Shown here: positions 7,550-17,038 of the stretch, piece by piece | Layout of the letters: every line of letters starts with the position of its first letter | How positions within the stretch are numbered: the first letter of the stretch is position 1 | Source of the DNA: Phenylobacterium sp. | Lineage (GTDB): Bacteria > Pseudomonadota > Alphaproteobacteria > Caulobacterales > Caulobacteraceae | NCBI GenBank assembly: GCA_017991675.1 | Contig: JAGOQB010000005.1 | Span: 1 to 64,000, forward strand | DNA: 64,000 bases | Direction of reading: 5' to 3' | Program-made: the position numbers and the translations under genes | Notes under the pieces: generated by a model | Seen by the model: only the letters and a program-made list of their open reading frames with translations | What the model was told of the DNA's origin: nothing | Databases searched by the model: none

Positions 7550-8938
7550 ATGGCCCTCTCGCTTTACGACACCATGGCCCGCGAAAAGCGGCCCTTCGTC
7601 CCCAAGGATCCGAGCCGGGTGACGATGTATGTCTGCGGGCCGACGGTCTACAACTACGCCCATATCGGCAACGCCCGGCCGGTGGTCGTCTTCGACGTGC
7701 TGTTCCGTCTGCTGCGCCATGCCTACGGCGAAAACGCCGTGATTTACGCGGCCAACGTCACCGACGTGGACGACAAGATCAACAAGAAGGCCGCCGAGGA
7801 AGGCGTCGCCATCGACGTGATCACCGACCGCTATCTGGCGATCTACAACGACGACATGGCCACCCTCGGCGCCCTGCGTCCGACCCACCAGCCGCGCGCC
7901 ACCCAGACCATGGCCGAGATCATCGCGATGATCGGCAAGCTGGTGGCCAACAACTCGGCCTATGCGGCCGAAGGTCACGTGCTGTTCAACACCCAGGCCT
8001 ATGCCGACTACGGCAAGCTCTCGCGCCAGCCGATGGACGACATGATCGCCGGCGCCCGCGTCGACGTCGCGCCCTACAAGCAGCACCCGGCCGACTTCGT
8101 GCTCTGGAAGCCGTCGAAGGAGAACGAGCCGGTCTGGGACAGCCCCTGGGGCCCGGGTCGGCCGGGCTGGCACATCGAGTGCTCGGCGATGATCGAGAAG
8201 TCGCTGGGCCTGCCGATCGACATCCACGGCGGCGGCATCGACCTACTGTTCCCGCACCATGAGAACGAGATGGCCCAGGGCGTCTGCGCCGGCCACGATC
8301 ACGAGGTCGGCTACGCCAACTACTGGATGCACAACGGCTTCCTGAACATGGCGGCCGAGAAGATGTCCAAGAGCCTGGGCAATGTCGCGCTGGTGCACGA
8401 CCTCATCCAGCAGGCCCCGGGCGAGGCGCTGCGCTGGGCGCTGCTGGTCGGCCACTACCGCGCGCCGCTGGAATGGACCGGCGAGCTGATCGAGCAGTCG
8501 AAGAAGGCGCTCGACCGGCTGTACGGCGCCCTGCGCCGCACCAGTGAGGTCGAGGCCGAGGACGTGTCCCCGCCCGCCGCCTTCCTGGCCGCGCTGCAGG
8601 ACGACCTCAACACCCCGGCCGCCTTCGCCGAGCTGTTCGCCATGGCGACCCGGCTGGAAACCGCGACGGGCAAGGGCCGCGGCCAAGCCAAGGGCGAACT
8701 GCTGGCCGCCGCCAACCTGCTGGGCTTCCTGTTCGGCGATCCGGAGGCCTGGTTCCAGGCCGGCGTCACCGACGACCTGCGCGAGAAGGTCGACGCCCTG
8801 ATCGCCCAGCGCATCGAGGCCCGCGCCGCCAAGGACTGGGCCGCCGCCGACCGCATCCGCGACGAACTCACCGCGTTGAACATCGAGGTGATGGACGGTC
8901 CGACCGGCGCGACCTGGCGGATCAAGGAAGCCGGCTGA
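7550..8938 (+). CDS. cysS: Cysteinyl-tRNA synthetase
   Basis: 462 residues, normal for CysRS. It charges tRNA-Cys. The class I signatures are HIGN at 38-41 and KMSKS at 271-275. Zinc ligands are seen in the N-terminal Y-V-C-G-P-T-V-Y (Cys29), the G-W-H-I-E-C-S-A-M stretch and F-P-H-H-E-N-E. The C-terminal [12 protein letters not shown] motif is typical. The frame is open much further upstream, but ATG 7550 gives the family N-terminus (M-A-L-S-L-Y-D-T) and has AAGGA just before it. The gene is followed by the repeat-flanked GIY-YIG gene. Confidence 0.97.
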   Translation: MALSLYDTMAREKRPFVPKDPSRVTMYVCGPTVYNYAHIGNARPVVVFDVLFRLLRHAYGENAVIYAANVTDVDDKINKKAAEEGVAIDVITDRYLAIYNDDMATLGALRPTHQPRATQTMAEIIAMIGKLVANNSAYAAEGHVLFNTQAYADYGKLSRQPMDDMIAGARVDVAPYKQHPADFVLWKPSKENEPVWDSPWGPGRPGWHIECSAMIEKSLGLPIDIHGGGIDLLFPHHENEMAQGVCAGHDHEVGYANYWMHNGFLNMAAEKMSKSLGNVALVHDLIQQAPGEALRWALLVGHYRAPLEWTGELIEQSKKALDRLYGALRRTSEVEAEDVSPPAAFLAALQDDLNTPAAFAELFAMATRLETATGKGRGQAKGELLAAANLLGFLFGDPEAWFQAGVTDDLREKVDALIAQRIEARAAKDWAAADRIRDELTALNIEVMDGPTGATWRIKEAG

Positions 8939-8958
8939 TCCGCTTTTCGAATAATCCG

Positions 8959-8987
8959 CTCATCCCCGCGAAAGGCGGGGATCCAAG
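8959..8987. repeat. REP-like palindrome, copy A (upstream of the GIY-YIG gene)
   Basis: It carries the hairpin ATCCCCGC-n5-GCGGGGAT (8962-8982) followed by CCAAG. It is an inverted relative of the copy at 9038-9064, a type common between genes of alphaproteobacteria. Confidence 0.75.
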
Positions 8988-9037
8988 CGGTCGACGTTGC
9001 CGGACAAATCTTGACGATCCTGTCGCCCGATCCTCAG

Positions 9038-9064
9038 CTTGGATCCCGCCTTCGCGGGGACGAG
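9038..9064. repeat. REP-like palindrome, copy B (just before the GIY-YIG start)
   Basis: CTTGGATCCCGCC-TTC-GCGGGGACGAG lies in opposite orientation to the copy at 8959-8987. It ends 14 bp before the GTG start of the GIY-YIG gene. Confidence 0.75.
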
Positions 9065-9077
9065 CGGGGAGGCGGCG

Positions 9078-9365
9078 GTGTCCTTCTACACCTATCTCTC
9101 TGCGAGCGGCCCGTATGGGACGCTCTACTGCGGACACACCGATGATCTTGCGTCTCGGGTATGGAAGCACAAAGAGAAGGCGTATCGAGGCTTCACCGCG
9201 AAGTACGATGTCGTGCGGCTGGCATGGTACGAGGTGCACGAAGAGCGCGAGTACGCGTTCCGGCGGGAGCGCCAGATCAAGAAGTGGAATCGAGCCTGGA
9301 AGATCAGGCTCATTGAGGAGTTGAACCCGCGTTGGGACGATCTCTACGAGACCCTGAACTGCTGA
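9078..9365 (+). CDS. GIY-YIG nuclease-family protein
   Basis: 95 residues, the size of single-domain UPF0213/YhbQ-like GIY-YIG proteins. The catalytic signature is present in altered form: F-Y-T-Y-L then G-P-Y-G-T-L-Y-C-G-H-T-D-D-L, followed by R-V-W-K-H-K and the W-Y-E-V-H-E-E-R-E-Y-A-F-R-R-E-R-Q-I-K-K-W helix with its conserved Glu and Arg. GTG 9078 has GGGAGG 5 nt upstream. A TTG start at 9039 would put the repeat inside the protein. The gene is closely bracketed by palindromic repeats (8959, 9038, 9380), an arrangement often seen for this family. The cellular role is unknown. Confidence 0.85.
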   Translation: MSFYTYLSASGPYGTLYCGHTDDLASRVWKHKEKAYRGFTAKYDVVRLAWYEVHEEREYAFRRERQIKKWNRAWKIRLIEELNPRWDDLYETLNC

Positions 9366-9379
9366 GCGGCCCGGGCGTC

Positions 9380-9407
9380 GCTTGGGTCCTCGCCGTCGCG
9401 GGGATGA
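9380..9407. repeat. REP-like repeat, degenerate copy C (downstream of the GIY-YIG gene)
   Basis: It starts CTTGGGTCCTCGCC and ends GCGGGGATGAG, a diverged direct copy of 9038-9064. It begins 15 bp after the GIY-YIG stop. Confidence 0.65.
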
Positions 9408-9426
9408 GCCGGACGCAGGTGCGGTC

Positions 9427-9981
9427 ATGGCTCTAGGCCCCAAGGCGCAGAACACCATGTTCACGCCCGGCAAGGGCCTGAAGTTCAAGCCCGCCCCCTC
9501 GGCGGGCCCGAGCGGGGTGCGGGTCGAGCACCGCATCGGCATCCACGCGCCGGTCGAGACGATCTGGGAGATCCTCTACGACGTCGAGCGCTGGGGCGAG
9601 TGGAACCCGCTCTACACCAAGGCCGAGGGCGCGATCCGCACCGGCGGCCAGCTCACCCTGACCCTGGCCCTGGAGGACGAGGCGCCGCGGGTGATCCGGC
9701 CGGTGGTGTACGAGTGGGTGCCGCACGACCAGATCCACTGGCGGCTGAAGATGATGGGCGGGCTGGTCGCCAACACCCGCTTCCTGGAGCTTGAGAAGCT
9801 CGACACCGCCAGCACGATCTTCTCGAACGGCGAGCTGATCGGCGGGCTGCTCGGGCCGACGGTCGCGCGGCGCATGGGGCGCAAGATCTACCGGGGCTTC
9901 CAGGCCATGAGCGAGGCGCTGAAGGCGCGGGCCGAGGCGCAATGGCGCGCCGAGGGCGGAACCCCTACATCAACGCCATGA
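9427..9981 (+). CDS. SRPBCC-fold (START/polyketide cyclase-like) protein
   Basis: 184 residues. The N-terminal strand V-R-V-E-H-R-I-G-I-H-A-P-V-E-T-I-W-E-I-L and the following D-V-E-R-W-G-E-W-N-P-L are the classic opening of SRPBCC ligand-binding domains. The domain continues to the long C-terminal helix near residues 150-175. These proteins bind hydrophobic ligands in a cavity, but the ligand here is unknown. The last codons overlap the next gene as ATGA, so it is probably co-translated with the IscU-like protein. Confidence 0.75.
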   Translation: MALGPKAQNTMFTPGKGLKFKPAPSAGPSGVRVEHRIGIHAPVETIWEILYDVERWGEWNPLYTKAEGAIRTGGQLTLTLALEDEAPRVIRPVVYEWVPHDQIHWRLKMMGGLVANTRFLELEKLDTASTIFSNGELIGGLLGPTVARRMGRKIYRGFQAMSEALKARAEAQWRAEGGTPTSTP

Positions 9982-10427
9982 TCGACGACCTCTACTCGGC
10001 CAAGCTGCTGAAGCTGGCGGCGAACATGCCGCATCTCGGCCGGCTGCCCGCGCCGGACGCGAGCTCGGAGAAGATCTCCAAGCTCTGCGGCAGCCGGGTG
10101 GTGGTCGACGTCACGGTCGAGGGCGACCGCGTCGCCCAGTTCGCCCAGGACGTGAAGGCCTGCGCGCTGGGCCAGGCCTCGGCCGCGGTGCTCGGCGCCG
10201 GCGTGCTCGGCGCGAGCCTGTCGGAGATCGAGATGGCCCGGGATCAGTTCCGTGCTATGCTCAAACAGGGTGCCGATGCGCCCCAAGGACGTTTTTCGGA
10301 TCTCTCCATGCTGGCTCCGGTGAAAGACTATCCCGCCCGCCACGCCTCCACGCTCCTGGCGTTTGAGGCTGCGGCCGAGGCTGTCCGCCGCGCCGTGGAA
10401 CGAACTAGCCGCGCCGGCGCGGCTTGA
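9978..10427 (+). CDS. IscU/NifU-N-like iron-sulfur scaffold protein
   Basis: 149 residues, resembling the SufU/IscU scaffold family. It has L-Y-S-A-K-L-L-K-L-A-A-N-M-P-H near the start, K-L-C-G-S-R-V-V-V-D-V near residue 37 (conserved Cys) and V-K-A-C-A-L-G-Q-A-S-A near residue 58 (second Cys in the C-x-x-x-x-A-S arrangement). The third ligand seen in classical IscU is not evident, so the protein may be a divergent scaffold or regulator. ATG 9978 overlaps the upstream stop. yidD follows about 55 bp later. Confidence 0.75.
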   Translation: MIDDLYSAKLLKLAANMPHLGRLPAPDASSEKISKLCGSRVVVDVTVEGDRVAQFAQDVKACALGQASAAVLGAGVLGASLSEIEMARDQFRAMLKQGADAPQGRFSDLSMLAPVKDYPARHASTLLAFEAAAEAVRRAVERTSRAGAA

Positions 10428-10483
10428 TCCTCAAGGCCGCCCAGCGTAATCGCTGCGGCTGAATCGCACGTCCGCGAGCCGGC

Positions 10484-10765
10484 ATGAACCTCTACGAGAC
10501 CTGCGTCCGTGGCGCCTTGCGCGCCTACAAGCTGACGCTTTCGCCCCTGATCGGGCGCCAGTGCCGGTTTCTTCCGACCTGCTCGGAGTACGCGGCCCAG
10601 GCCCTGATCCTGCACGGCCCCGTTCGCGGCTCCTGGCTTGCGACCCGGCGGTTGTGCCGCTGTCACCCCTGGGGAGCATCGGGCTACGACCCGGTCCCCC
10701 AACCGCGCGACAAGGCCCCAAACGGAGATGGGCCGGCCTCGCGGACATGGACATGTGAGACATGA
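10484..10765 (+). CDS. yidD: Membrane protein insertion efficiency factor YidD
   Basis: 93 residues. The family core is clear: [23 protein letters not shown], then H-G-P-V-R-G and [18 protein letters not shown]. YidD helps insert inner-membrane proteins alongside YidC. Its TGA overlaps the thrS ATG, so thrS may be translationally coupled to it. The last 20 or so residues are unconserved filler. Confidence 0.93.
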   Translation: MNLYETCVRGALRAYKLTLSPLIGRQCRFLPTCSEYAAQALILHGPVRGSWLATRRLCRCHPWGASGYDPVPQPRDKAPNGDGPASRTWTCET

Positions 10766-12747
10766 TCGACCTGATTTTCCCCGATGGTTCCAAGCGCCAG
10801 TTCGACGACGGCGTGACGGGACGCGACGTCGCCGCCTCCATCGCCAAGTCGCTGGAGAAGAAGGCGGTGCTCGTGAAGCTCGACGGCGAGCTGCGCGACC
10901 TCGACCGCCCGCTCGAAAAGGGCGGCGCCTTCGAGATCCTGATGCGCGAAAGCCCCGAGAGCCTCGAGACCATCCGCCACGACGCCAGCCACATCATGGC
11001 CGAGGCGGTGCAGGAGCTGTTCCCCGGCACCCAGGTCACGATCGGCCCGGCCATCGACGACGGCTTCTATTACGACTTCGCGCGCGACACGCCGTTCAGC
11101 CTGGACGACCTGGCCACGATCGAGCAGCGCATGCGCGAGATCGTCGACCGCGACGAGAAGATCGTCCGCGAGGTCTGGGACCGCGGCGAGGCGATCGAGC
11201 ACTTCAAGTCGATCGGCGAGGCCTACAAGGCCGAGATCATCTCGGACCTGCCGCAAGGCGAGACGATCACGGTCTATCGCCAGGGGAACTGGAAGGACCT
11301 GTGCCTGGGGCCGCACCTGCCCTCGACCAAGTCCGTCGGCAAGGCCTTCAAGCTGATGAAGCTGGCCGGCGCCTATTGGCGCGGCGACCATCGCAACGCC
11401 CAGCTGCAACGGATCTACGGCACGGCCTGGGCCAGCGAGGCCGACCTGGAGGCGCACCTCAAGCGCCTGGAGGAAGCCGAGCGCCGCGACCACCGCAAGA
11501 TCGGCCGGGCCATGGATCTCTTCCATCTGCAGGAAGAGGCCAAGGGCATGATCTTCTGGCACCCGAAGGGCTGGACGCTTTATCGCACGGTCGAGGCGTA
11601 TATGCGCCGCCGCCTGGACGTCGACGGCTATGTCGAGGTCAAGGCGCCCCAGATCATGGACCGGGCCCTCTGGGAGAAGTCCGGCCACTGGGAGAAGTTC
11701 GGCGCGAACATGTTCACCTGCGAGACGACGGAAGGCGAAGAGCTGGCCGTCAAGCCGATGAACTGCCCGGGCCACGTCCAGATCTTCAACTTCGGCCAGA
11801 AGTCCTATCGCGACCTGCCGCTGCGCATGGCCGAGTTCGGGGCCTGCCACCGGTTCGAGCCGTCGGGCGCGCTGCACGGCATCATGCGTCTGCGGGCTTT
11901 CACCCAGGATGACGCCCACATCTTCTGCCGCGAAGACCAGATCGAGGAAGAGACGACGAAGTTCGTGCGCCTGCTCAACTCGGTCTATGCCGACTTCGGC
12001 CTGGAGCTGCACAGCGTGAAGCTGGCGCTGCGCCCGGACCTGCGGGCCGGCACCGACGAGGTCTGGGACGTCGCCGAGGACAAGCTGGACCGCGCCGCCC
12101 GCCAGGCGGTGAACATGGAGGTCGAGCGTCTGCCCGGCGAAGGCGCCTTCTACGGCCCGAAGCTGGAGTTCCACCTGTCCGACGCCATCGGCCGGACCTG
12201 GCAGTGCGGCACGCTGCAACTGGACTTCGTGCTGCCCGAGCGGCTGGACGCCGAATACGTGGTCGAGGACGGCTCCAAGCAGCGCCCGGTCATGCTGCAC
12301 CGGGCGATCTGCGGCTCGATGGAGCGATTCATCGGCGTGGTGATCGAAAACTATGCGGGCGCGTTCCCGCTGTGGTTGGCGCCGACCCAGGTGGTGGTCG
12401 CCACAATTACGTCAGACGCCGATGATTATGCCTTGCGCGTGGCTCAAGAATTGAGCGCCGCCGGTCTCAGGGTTGAAACGGATCTGCGGAACGAAAAAAT
12501 CAACTACAAGATCCGTGAACACAGTCTCGCTAAGGCCCCCATCATCGCAGTGGTCGGCCGGCGGGAAGCTGAGGAAGGCAAGGTCGCCTTGAGGCGGTTC
12601 GGTTCTGAAGGTCAGTCCGTGCTTTCGCTTGACGAGGCGGTCAATAAACTTGCCTTAGAGGCGAGTCCGCCGGATGTTACACGCCAGGCTGTGCTTCGGG
12701 GTGCTTCGCCTGAGCACGGCGCGGTCGGGGTTAGGGAGGCTGGATGA
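10762..12747 (+). CDS. thrS: Threonyl-tRNA synthetase
   Basis: 661 residues with the full ThrRS layout. A TGS domain (1-60) is followed by the editing domain with H-D-A-S-H-I-M-A near residue 74. The class II catalytic core carries the zinc Cys335 in M-N-C-P-G-H, R-M-A-E-F-G near 355 and G-x-E-R-F-I-G-V near 520. The C-terminal anticodon-binding domain spans about 535-640. The last 20 residues (after S-L-D-E-A-V-N-K-L) are an extension of no clear role. ATG 10762 overlaps the yidD stop and the TGA overlaps the start of the next glycosyltransferase. Confidence 0.97.
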   Translation: MIDLIFPDGSKRQFDDGVTGRDVAASIAKSLEKKAVLVKLDGELRDLDRPLEKGGAFEILMRESPESLETIRHDASHIMAEAVQELFPGTQVTIGPAIDDGFYYDFARDTPFSLDDLATIEQRMREIVDRDEKIVREVWDRGEAIEHFKSIGEAYKAEIISDLPQGETITVYRQGNWKDLCLGPHLPSTKSVGKAFKLMKLAGAYWRGDHRNAQLQRIYGTAWASEADLEAHLKRLEEAERRDHRKIGRAMDLFHLQEEAKGMIFWHPKGWTLYRTVEAYMRRRLDVDGYVEVKAPQIMDRALWEKSGHWEKFGANMFTCETTEGEELAVKPMNCPGHVQIFNFGQKSYRDLPLRMAEFGACHRFEPSGALHGIMRLRAFTQDDAHIFCREDQIEEETTKFVRLLNSVYADFGLELHSVKLALRPDLRAGTDEVWDVAEDKLDRAARQAVNMEVERLPGEGAFYGPKLEFHLSDAIGRTWQCGTLQLDFVLPERLDAEYVVEDGSKQRPVMLHRAICGSMERFIGVVIENYAGAFPLWLAPTQVVVATITSDADDYALRVAQELSAAGLRVETDLRNEKINYKIREHSLAKAPIIAVVGRREAEEGKVALRRFGSEGQSVLSLDEAVNKLALEASPPDVTRQAVLRGASPEHGAVGVREAG

Positions 12748-13682
12748 ACGGCATCGCCGCACCGATCGTCGCTTACGAACCCGCGCCGACTCAGGACTTC
12801 CTGAAGCCGCACCGCAAAGTATCCGTCGTCATGGTCGTCTACATGACCGGCGAGGCGCTGCAGCAGAGCATCGAATGCGTGCTCGCCGACCCGCTGGTCG
12901 ACGAACTCGTGATCGTGGACAACGGTTCGACCCGCATGGAAGCGGCGCGCCTGAAGCGCCTTTCCGAAAGCGACGGGCGTGTGCGGATGCTGACCGGCCA
13001 CGGCAATGTCGGCTTCGCCCGCGGCGCCAATCTCGGCGCCCGCAGCGCGGCCGGCGACACCATCGTCTTCCTCAATCCTGACGCCTTCCTGCAGCCCGGC
13101 TGCATCGCCGAGCTGGTCCGCGCCATCGACGGGCGTCCGGTCCCGACCCTGGTCGGCGGGCGGGTGCTCAACTCCGACCGCACCGAGCAGCGCGGCGCCC
13201 GCCGCGGCGACATCACGCCGGTCAGCGCGCTGATGAGCCTCAGCCATCTGTCGCGCAAGATCCCCGCCTGGCGCCGCTACGAGGTGCACTGGGAGGCCGA
13301 GGCCGCGCCCGAAGGGGTGATCGCGGTGCCGACCATCTCGGGGGCCTGCTTCTGCATGCGCCGCGAGGACTTCGACGTCGTCCAGGGCTTCGACGAGGGC
13401 TATTTCCTGCACGTCGAGGACGTCGACCTGTGCTGGCGGGTGCGCCAGACCGGCGGCGAGGTGCTGTTCCAGCCCAAGGCCGAGGTGATTCATCTTGGCC
13501 ATACGAGCCACGCCAGCCCGCTGCGGGTCGAGTTCCACAAGGGCGTCGGCTTGGCGCGTTACTTCCGCAAACGTGCCGAAGGCTTCGGCGAGCTGGCGCT
13601 CGCCTTGATCCTGTCCCCGATCATCGTCTGCACCGCCATCGCCCGCCCGGTGATGTGGCGCATCCGCGGGCGGACCGCCTAG
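12744..13682 (+). CDS. Family 2 glycosyltransferase (rhamnosyltransferase-like)
   Basis: 312 residues. GT-A fold signatures of GT2 are present: V-S-V-V-M-V-V-Y near 26, L-V-I-V-D-N-G-S-T near 55-63, [10 protein letters not shown] near 87 and F-L-N-P-D-A near 110. The acceptor-side E-D-V-D-L-C-W-R motif lies near 225. A hydrophobic C-terminal segment ([13 protein letters not shown]) may touch the membrane. The type is common in O-antigen, capsule or glycolipid synthesis; donor and acceptor are unknown. It overlaps thrS by 4 bp and converges with the HMG-CoA lyase gene on a shared CTAG. Confidence 0.85.
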   Translation: MNGIAAPIVAYEPAPTQDFLKPHRKVSVVMVVYMTGEALQQSIECVLADPLVDELVIVDNGSTRMEAARLKRLSESDGRVRMLTGHGNVGFARGANLGARSAAGDTIVFLNPDAFLQPGCIAELVRAIDGRPVPTLVGGRVLNSDRTEQRGARRGDITPVSALMSLSHLSRKIPAWRRYEVHWEAEAAPEGVIAVPTISGACFCMRREDFDVVQGFDEGYFLHVEDVDLCWRVRQTGGEVLFQPKAEVIHLGHTSHASPLRVEFHKGVGLARYFRKRAEGFGELALALILSPIIVCTAIARPVMWRIRGRTA

Positions 13683-14581
13683 GCCGGCGGGAACACGCCG
13701 GCCCGGCTGACCGAGGCGGCGATCGGCTTGTCCAGCAGACCCGACATCCACTTGGCCGTCTCGATCAGCGCGCCGATGTCGTAGCCGGTCTCGAACCCGG
13801 CCCGCTCCAGCATGTAGACCAGATCCTCGGTGCCGATGTTGCCGGTCGCGGCCGGCGCGAACGGGCAGCCGCCCAGGCCGCCGCAGCTGGCGTCCAGGAT
13901 GTCGACCCCGGCCTCGACCCCGGCGAAGGCGTTGGCGAGGCCCGTGTTGCGGGTGTCGTGGAAGTGCAGCCGCAGCGGGATGTCGCCGATCACCTGCTTC
14001 ACCGCCTCGACCCGGTCGCGGACCATCCAGGGATCCGCGACGCCGATGGTGTCGGCCAGGGCGATCTCGTCGACCTTGGCCTCGGCGGCCTCGCGGGCCA
14101 GCGACACCACCCGATCCTGCGGCACCTCGCCTTCGAACGGGCAGCCGAAGGCGGTCGAGAAGGTCACCGAGATCGGCGGACCGCCCTCGGCCTTCTGGCG
14201 CGCGGCGATGGCGTGCATCGCCGCGATCTGCTCGGCGACGTCGGCGCCCTGGTTGCGGATCCCGAAGCTGTCCGACGCGCAGACCACGACGTTGGCCTCG
14301 TCGCAGCCGGTCGCCACGGCGCGGTCCCAGCCACGCATGTTCAGCACCAGGCCGATACGCGACAGCCCGGATCCGGCGGGCAGGGCGGCCATGATTTCCT
14401 CGGCCCCGGCCATCTGCGGCACGCGGTTCGGATTGACGAAGGAGACGACCTCCATCCGCTTGGCGCCCGCCGCCTGCAGCCGGCGGATGAAGTCGAGCTT
14501 CTGATCGACCTCGAGAATGGACTTCTCGTTCTGCAGTCCGTCGCGCGGACCGACTTCGACGATTTCGATGAACCGGTTCAT
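13679..14581 (-). CDS. mvaB: Hydroxymethylglutaryl-CoA lyase
   Basis: 300 residues. It cleaves HMG-CoA to acetoacetate and acetyl-CoA, the last step of leucine catabolism. The TIM-barrel family signatures are seen: E-V-G-P-R-D-G-L-Q-N-E near residue 9, E-V-V-S-F-V-N-P near 43, L-H-F-H-D-T-R-N-T-G near 201 and the G-G-L-G-G-C-P-F-A loop near 233 that holds the catalytic Cys. The start overlaps the stop of the upstream glycosyltransferase by 4 bp, an odd pairing of functions. Related DRE-TIM enzymes are possible but less likely given the Cys loop. Confidence 0.88.
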   Translation of the reverse strand: MNRFIEIVEVGPRDGLQNEKSILEVDQKLDFIRRLQAAGAKRMEVVSFVNPNRVPQMAGAEEIMAALPAGSGLSRIGLVLNMRGWDRAVATGCDEANVVVCASDSFGIRNQGADVAEQIAAMHAIAARQKAEGGPPISVTFSTAFGCPFEGEVPQDRVVSLAREAAEAKVDEIALADTIGVADPWMVRDRVEAVKQVIGDIPLRLHFHDTRNTGLANAFAGVEAGVDILDASCGGLGGCPFAPAATGNIGTEDLVYMLERAGFETGYDIGALIETAKWMSGLLDKPIAASVSRAGVFPPA

Positions 14582-16251
14582 GGGGACTCAGATGGGGCTG
14601 GGGCGTAGATGCGTAAAGTCGTTTCGTCGCCGTTGGAGTAGTCGAGGCCCTCGACCTTGCCGATTTCGCGGACCTTGAGGCCGCGGGCCTTGAGCTCGGC
14701 CTCGAAGGCCGCCTGCTCGCGGCCCTCGACCACGGCGGGGCGCTGGTCGGCGATGGCCTCGATGGCTTCGGGCACGTCGCCCAGGTCGGTCGGGGTGCCC
14801 AGCGCGAACACCAGGCTGGGCTCGGCGTAGCCGGCGACGGCGACAGGGGCGGGGGTGAAGCCCTGGCGCGGCAACAGCCGGGCCTCCTCCAGCGCGCGTT
14901 CGGTGCGCTGCGACAGCCACAGCGGGTCCAGGCTCGGCGCGAACGCGCCGGCGAAGGCGCCATGTCCGAGGATGGTCAGGGCGCCGGCCCCGACGATCGC
15001 CTTCAGCGCCTCGCCGCGCCACAAGAGGTAGGCGCCGGTCAGTCCCGCGGCAGCCAGCAGCAGGGCGGTGGCGATGGTGGCCGGCAGGTCGCCGGGATCG
15101 CCATACTCGCCATAGAGGTAGAAGATCGCCGCGGCGAAGACGACGCCGACCAGGGCCGAGAGCACGACGCCGATCCACTTGGCGACGGCGCCGACCGGCG
15201 GGCGCATCACGGCAGCGGCCATCAGCCAGGCGAAAGCGCCGTAGGTCGGCAGGGTGTAGTGCACCAGCTTGGTCGGGGTGGCCTCGAAGACGATGAAGGC
15301 CGGGATCAGCCAGCACAACGCAAAGCGCACGCCCGGCTCGCTGCGGGCGCGCCAGCCCAGCGCCAGGGCCGCCGGCAGCAGCAGCGCGCCGGGGAAGATC
15401 AGCAGCGGAGTCAGCAGGGTGTGGTAGCCGGGCGGGGCGCCATGGCTTTCCTGGCCGCCGACCAGCTTGGGCGCGAAGTCGGCCCCGAAGGCGGTGGTCC
15501 AGAAGCCGCCGTCGGTGGCGACGGTCACAGCCGCCGCCCAGGGGCCGATGATCGCGGCCATCAGGATCAGGCCCCAAGTCCAGCCGAGATCCTTCAGCCA
15601 GGCCCCCTTGCGGTCCCACGCCCACAGCGACAGCGCCGTCAGGGTGACGACCATCAGCCCTACCGGGCCCTTGACCAGCATCGACAGCGACAGGCCGAGC
15701 CAGAACATCAGCCGGGTGATCCGTCCCGTCGGCGGCCCCCCGCGCGAGGCGGCGTAGATCCGCGCCAGGGCGGCCAGCGCCAGGGTCGTGGTTCCGGCCA
15801 GCACCGCGTCGGTCTTGGCGATGAAGGCCTCGGTCGAGAGCAGGAAGGTCGACCCTAGGATCGCCCCGGCCAGCAGCCCGGTCGGCCCGCCGAAGAATAC
15901 CGAGGCGCCCCAGGCGCAGGCCGCCGCCGCCAGCATCGCGCCCAGCAGCGAGGGCAGCCGGTAGGCCCAGATGTCGCGGTCCTCGACCTGCGACACAAGC
16001 GCCACGCTCGCCGCCTGCATCCAGTGGATGCCGACCGGTTTCTTGAACCGCGGCTGGTCCTGGAACTGGATGACGACGAAGTCGCCTGTCTCCAGCATCT
16101 GCGCCGTGGCCTGGGCGAACCGGCTTTCGTCGCGGTCGAGCGGCGGCATCGCGAACACGCCGGGAAGCCCCGCGAGCATGGCGATCAGGGCGGCGAAGGC
16201 CGGCGCGCGCCAGCCCTGGCTGAATCGGTCCAGATAGGCCTGTAGACTCAT
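14578..16251 (-). CDS. ArnT/PMT-like integral membrane glycosyltransferase
   Basis: 557 residues, with about 11 to 13 hydrophobic segments in the first 410 residues and a soluble C-terminal part. The GT-C signature P-P-L-D-R-D-E-S-R-F-A-Q-A near residue 36 contains the catalytic acidic residue of the ArnT/PMT superfamily; K-K-P-V-G-I-H-W near 70 and M-L-V-K-G-P-V-G near 188 are also typical. Members move a sugar from a polyprenyl phosphate to lipid A, protein or another acceptor at the periplasmic face. The divergent polyprenyl-type GT2 at 16300 could make its donor. Exact donor and acceptor are not known. Confidence 0.85.
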   Translation of the reverse strand: MSLQAYLDRFSQGWRAPAFAALIAMLAGLPGVFAMPPLDRDESRFAQATAQMLETGDFVVIQFQDQPRFKKPVGIHWMQAASVALVSQVEDRDIWAYRLPSLLGAMLAAAACAWGASVFFGGPTGLLAGAILGSTFLLSTEAFIAKTDAVLAGTTTLALAALARIYAASRGGPPTGRITRLMFWLGLSLSMLVKGPVGLMVVTLTALSLWAWDRKGAWLKDLGWTWGLILMAAIIGPWAAAVTVATDGGFWTTAFGADFAPKLVGGQESHGAPPGYHTLLTPLLIFPGALLLPAALALGWRARSEPGVRFALCWLIPAFIVFEATPTKLVHYTLPTYGAFAWLMAAAVMRPPVGAVAKWIGVVLSALVGVVFAAAIFYLYGEYGDPGDLPATIATALLLAAAGLTGAYLLWRGEALKAIVGAGALTILGHGAFAGAFAPSLDPLWLSQRTERALEEARLLPRQGFTPAPVAVAGYAEPSLVFALGTPTDLGDVPEAIEAIADQRPAVVEGREQAAFEAELKARGLKVREIGKVEGLDYSNGDETTLRIYAPAPSESP

Positions 16252-16299
16252 GGCAGCGTTGATAGCATCCGCGCGGCGATTTTTCCGCTATGAGGGGCC

Positions 16300-17028
16300 A
16301 TGGCCAAATCAACGCCCGACATTTCCGTGGTCGTCCCCGTTTTCGACGAGGAGGGCGCGGCGCCGGACCTCGCACGCGAGATCGCCGCCGCCTTCGCCGG
16401 CCGCGACTATGAGATGATCTTCGTCGACGACAAGAGCCGTGACGGCACGCGCATGGCGTTGAGCGCGCTGAAGGCCGAAATCCCGCAACTGCGCGTGCTG
16501 AGCCACACCAGCAATTCCGGGCAGAGCCGCTCGATCCGCACCGGCATCCTGGCGGCGCGCGGCGACGTGATCGTCACGCTGGACGGCGACGGCCAGAACG
16601 ATCCCGCCGACGGCCCGGGCCTGGTCGACGCGCTCAACGCCGGGTCGTCCGAACTGGTCATGGTCGGCGGCGAGAGGGTCAAGCGCCAGGACAGCGCCGC
16701 CAAGAAATTCGCCTCACGGTTCGGCAACGGCGTGCGCAAGAAGCTGCTCAAGGACACCGCCAACGACACCGGCTGCGGTCTGAAGGCGTTCCGGCGCGAG
16801 GCCTTCCTGCGACTGCCGTACTTCGATCACATCCATCGCTACCTGCCGGCGCTGATGCTGCGCGAGGGCTATCAGGTCGCGTTCCGGCCGGTGAACCACC
16901 GGCACCGCCAGACGGGGCAGTCGAAGTACACCAACCTCGGCCGGCTCTGGGCCTCGCTGTCGGACCTGTTCGGCGTGATGTGGCTGCAGTCGCGTTCGCG
17001 CCTGCCCGGCCGCGTGGAAGAGCTCTGA
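16300..17028 (+). CDS. Polyprenyl-phosphate-type family 2 glycosyltransferase (ArnC/DPM1-like)
   Basis: 242 residues. GT2 motifs: I-S-V-V-V-P-V-F-D-E-E near residue 8, I-F-V-D-D-K-S-R-D-G-T near 40, H-T-S-N-S-G-Q-S near 68 and the metal-binding L-D-G-D-G-Q-N-D-P near 92. It resembles dolichol/undecaprenyl-phosphate sugar transferases but lacks the C-terminal membrane helices of ArnC. It lies divergently from the ArnT-like enzyme with only about 48 bp between starts, so a donor-maker/donor-user pair is a reasonable inference. It is followed 10 bp later by a small membrane protein. Confidence 0.88.
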   Translation: MAKSTPDISVVVPVFDEEGAAPDLAREIAAAFAGRDYEMIFVDDKSRDGTRMALSALKAEIPQLRVLSHTSNSGQSRSIRTGILAARGDVIVTLDGDGQNDPADGPGLVDALNAGSSELVMVGGERVKRQDSAAKKFASRFGNGVRKKLLKDTANDTGCGLKAFRREAFLRLPYFDHIHRYLPALMLREGYQVAFRPVNHRHRQTGQSKYTNLGRLWASLSDLFGVMWLQSRSRLPGRVEEL

Positions 17029-17038
17029 GGGGCCGCGC

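Noticed and set aside
9039-9077. TTG start at 9039 for the GIY-YIG gene
   Set aside because: It would translate part of the palindromic repeat; GTG 9078 has a ribosome site and fits the family length.
12612-14963. Long minus-strand frame (783 codons) spanning thrS end, GT2 gene, HMG-CoA lyase and ArnT-like region
   Set aside because: It runs across several genes in the wrong frame, with no ribosome site and no family-like sequence.
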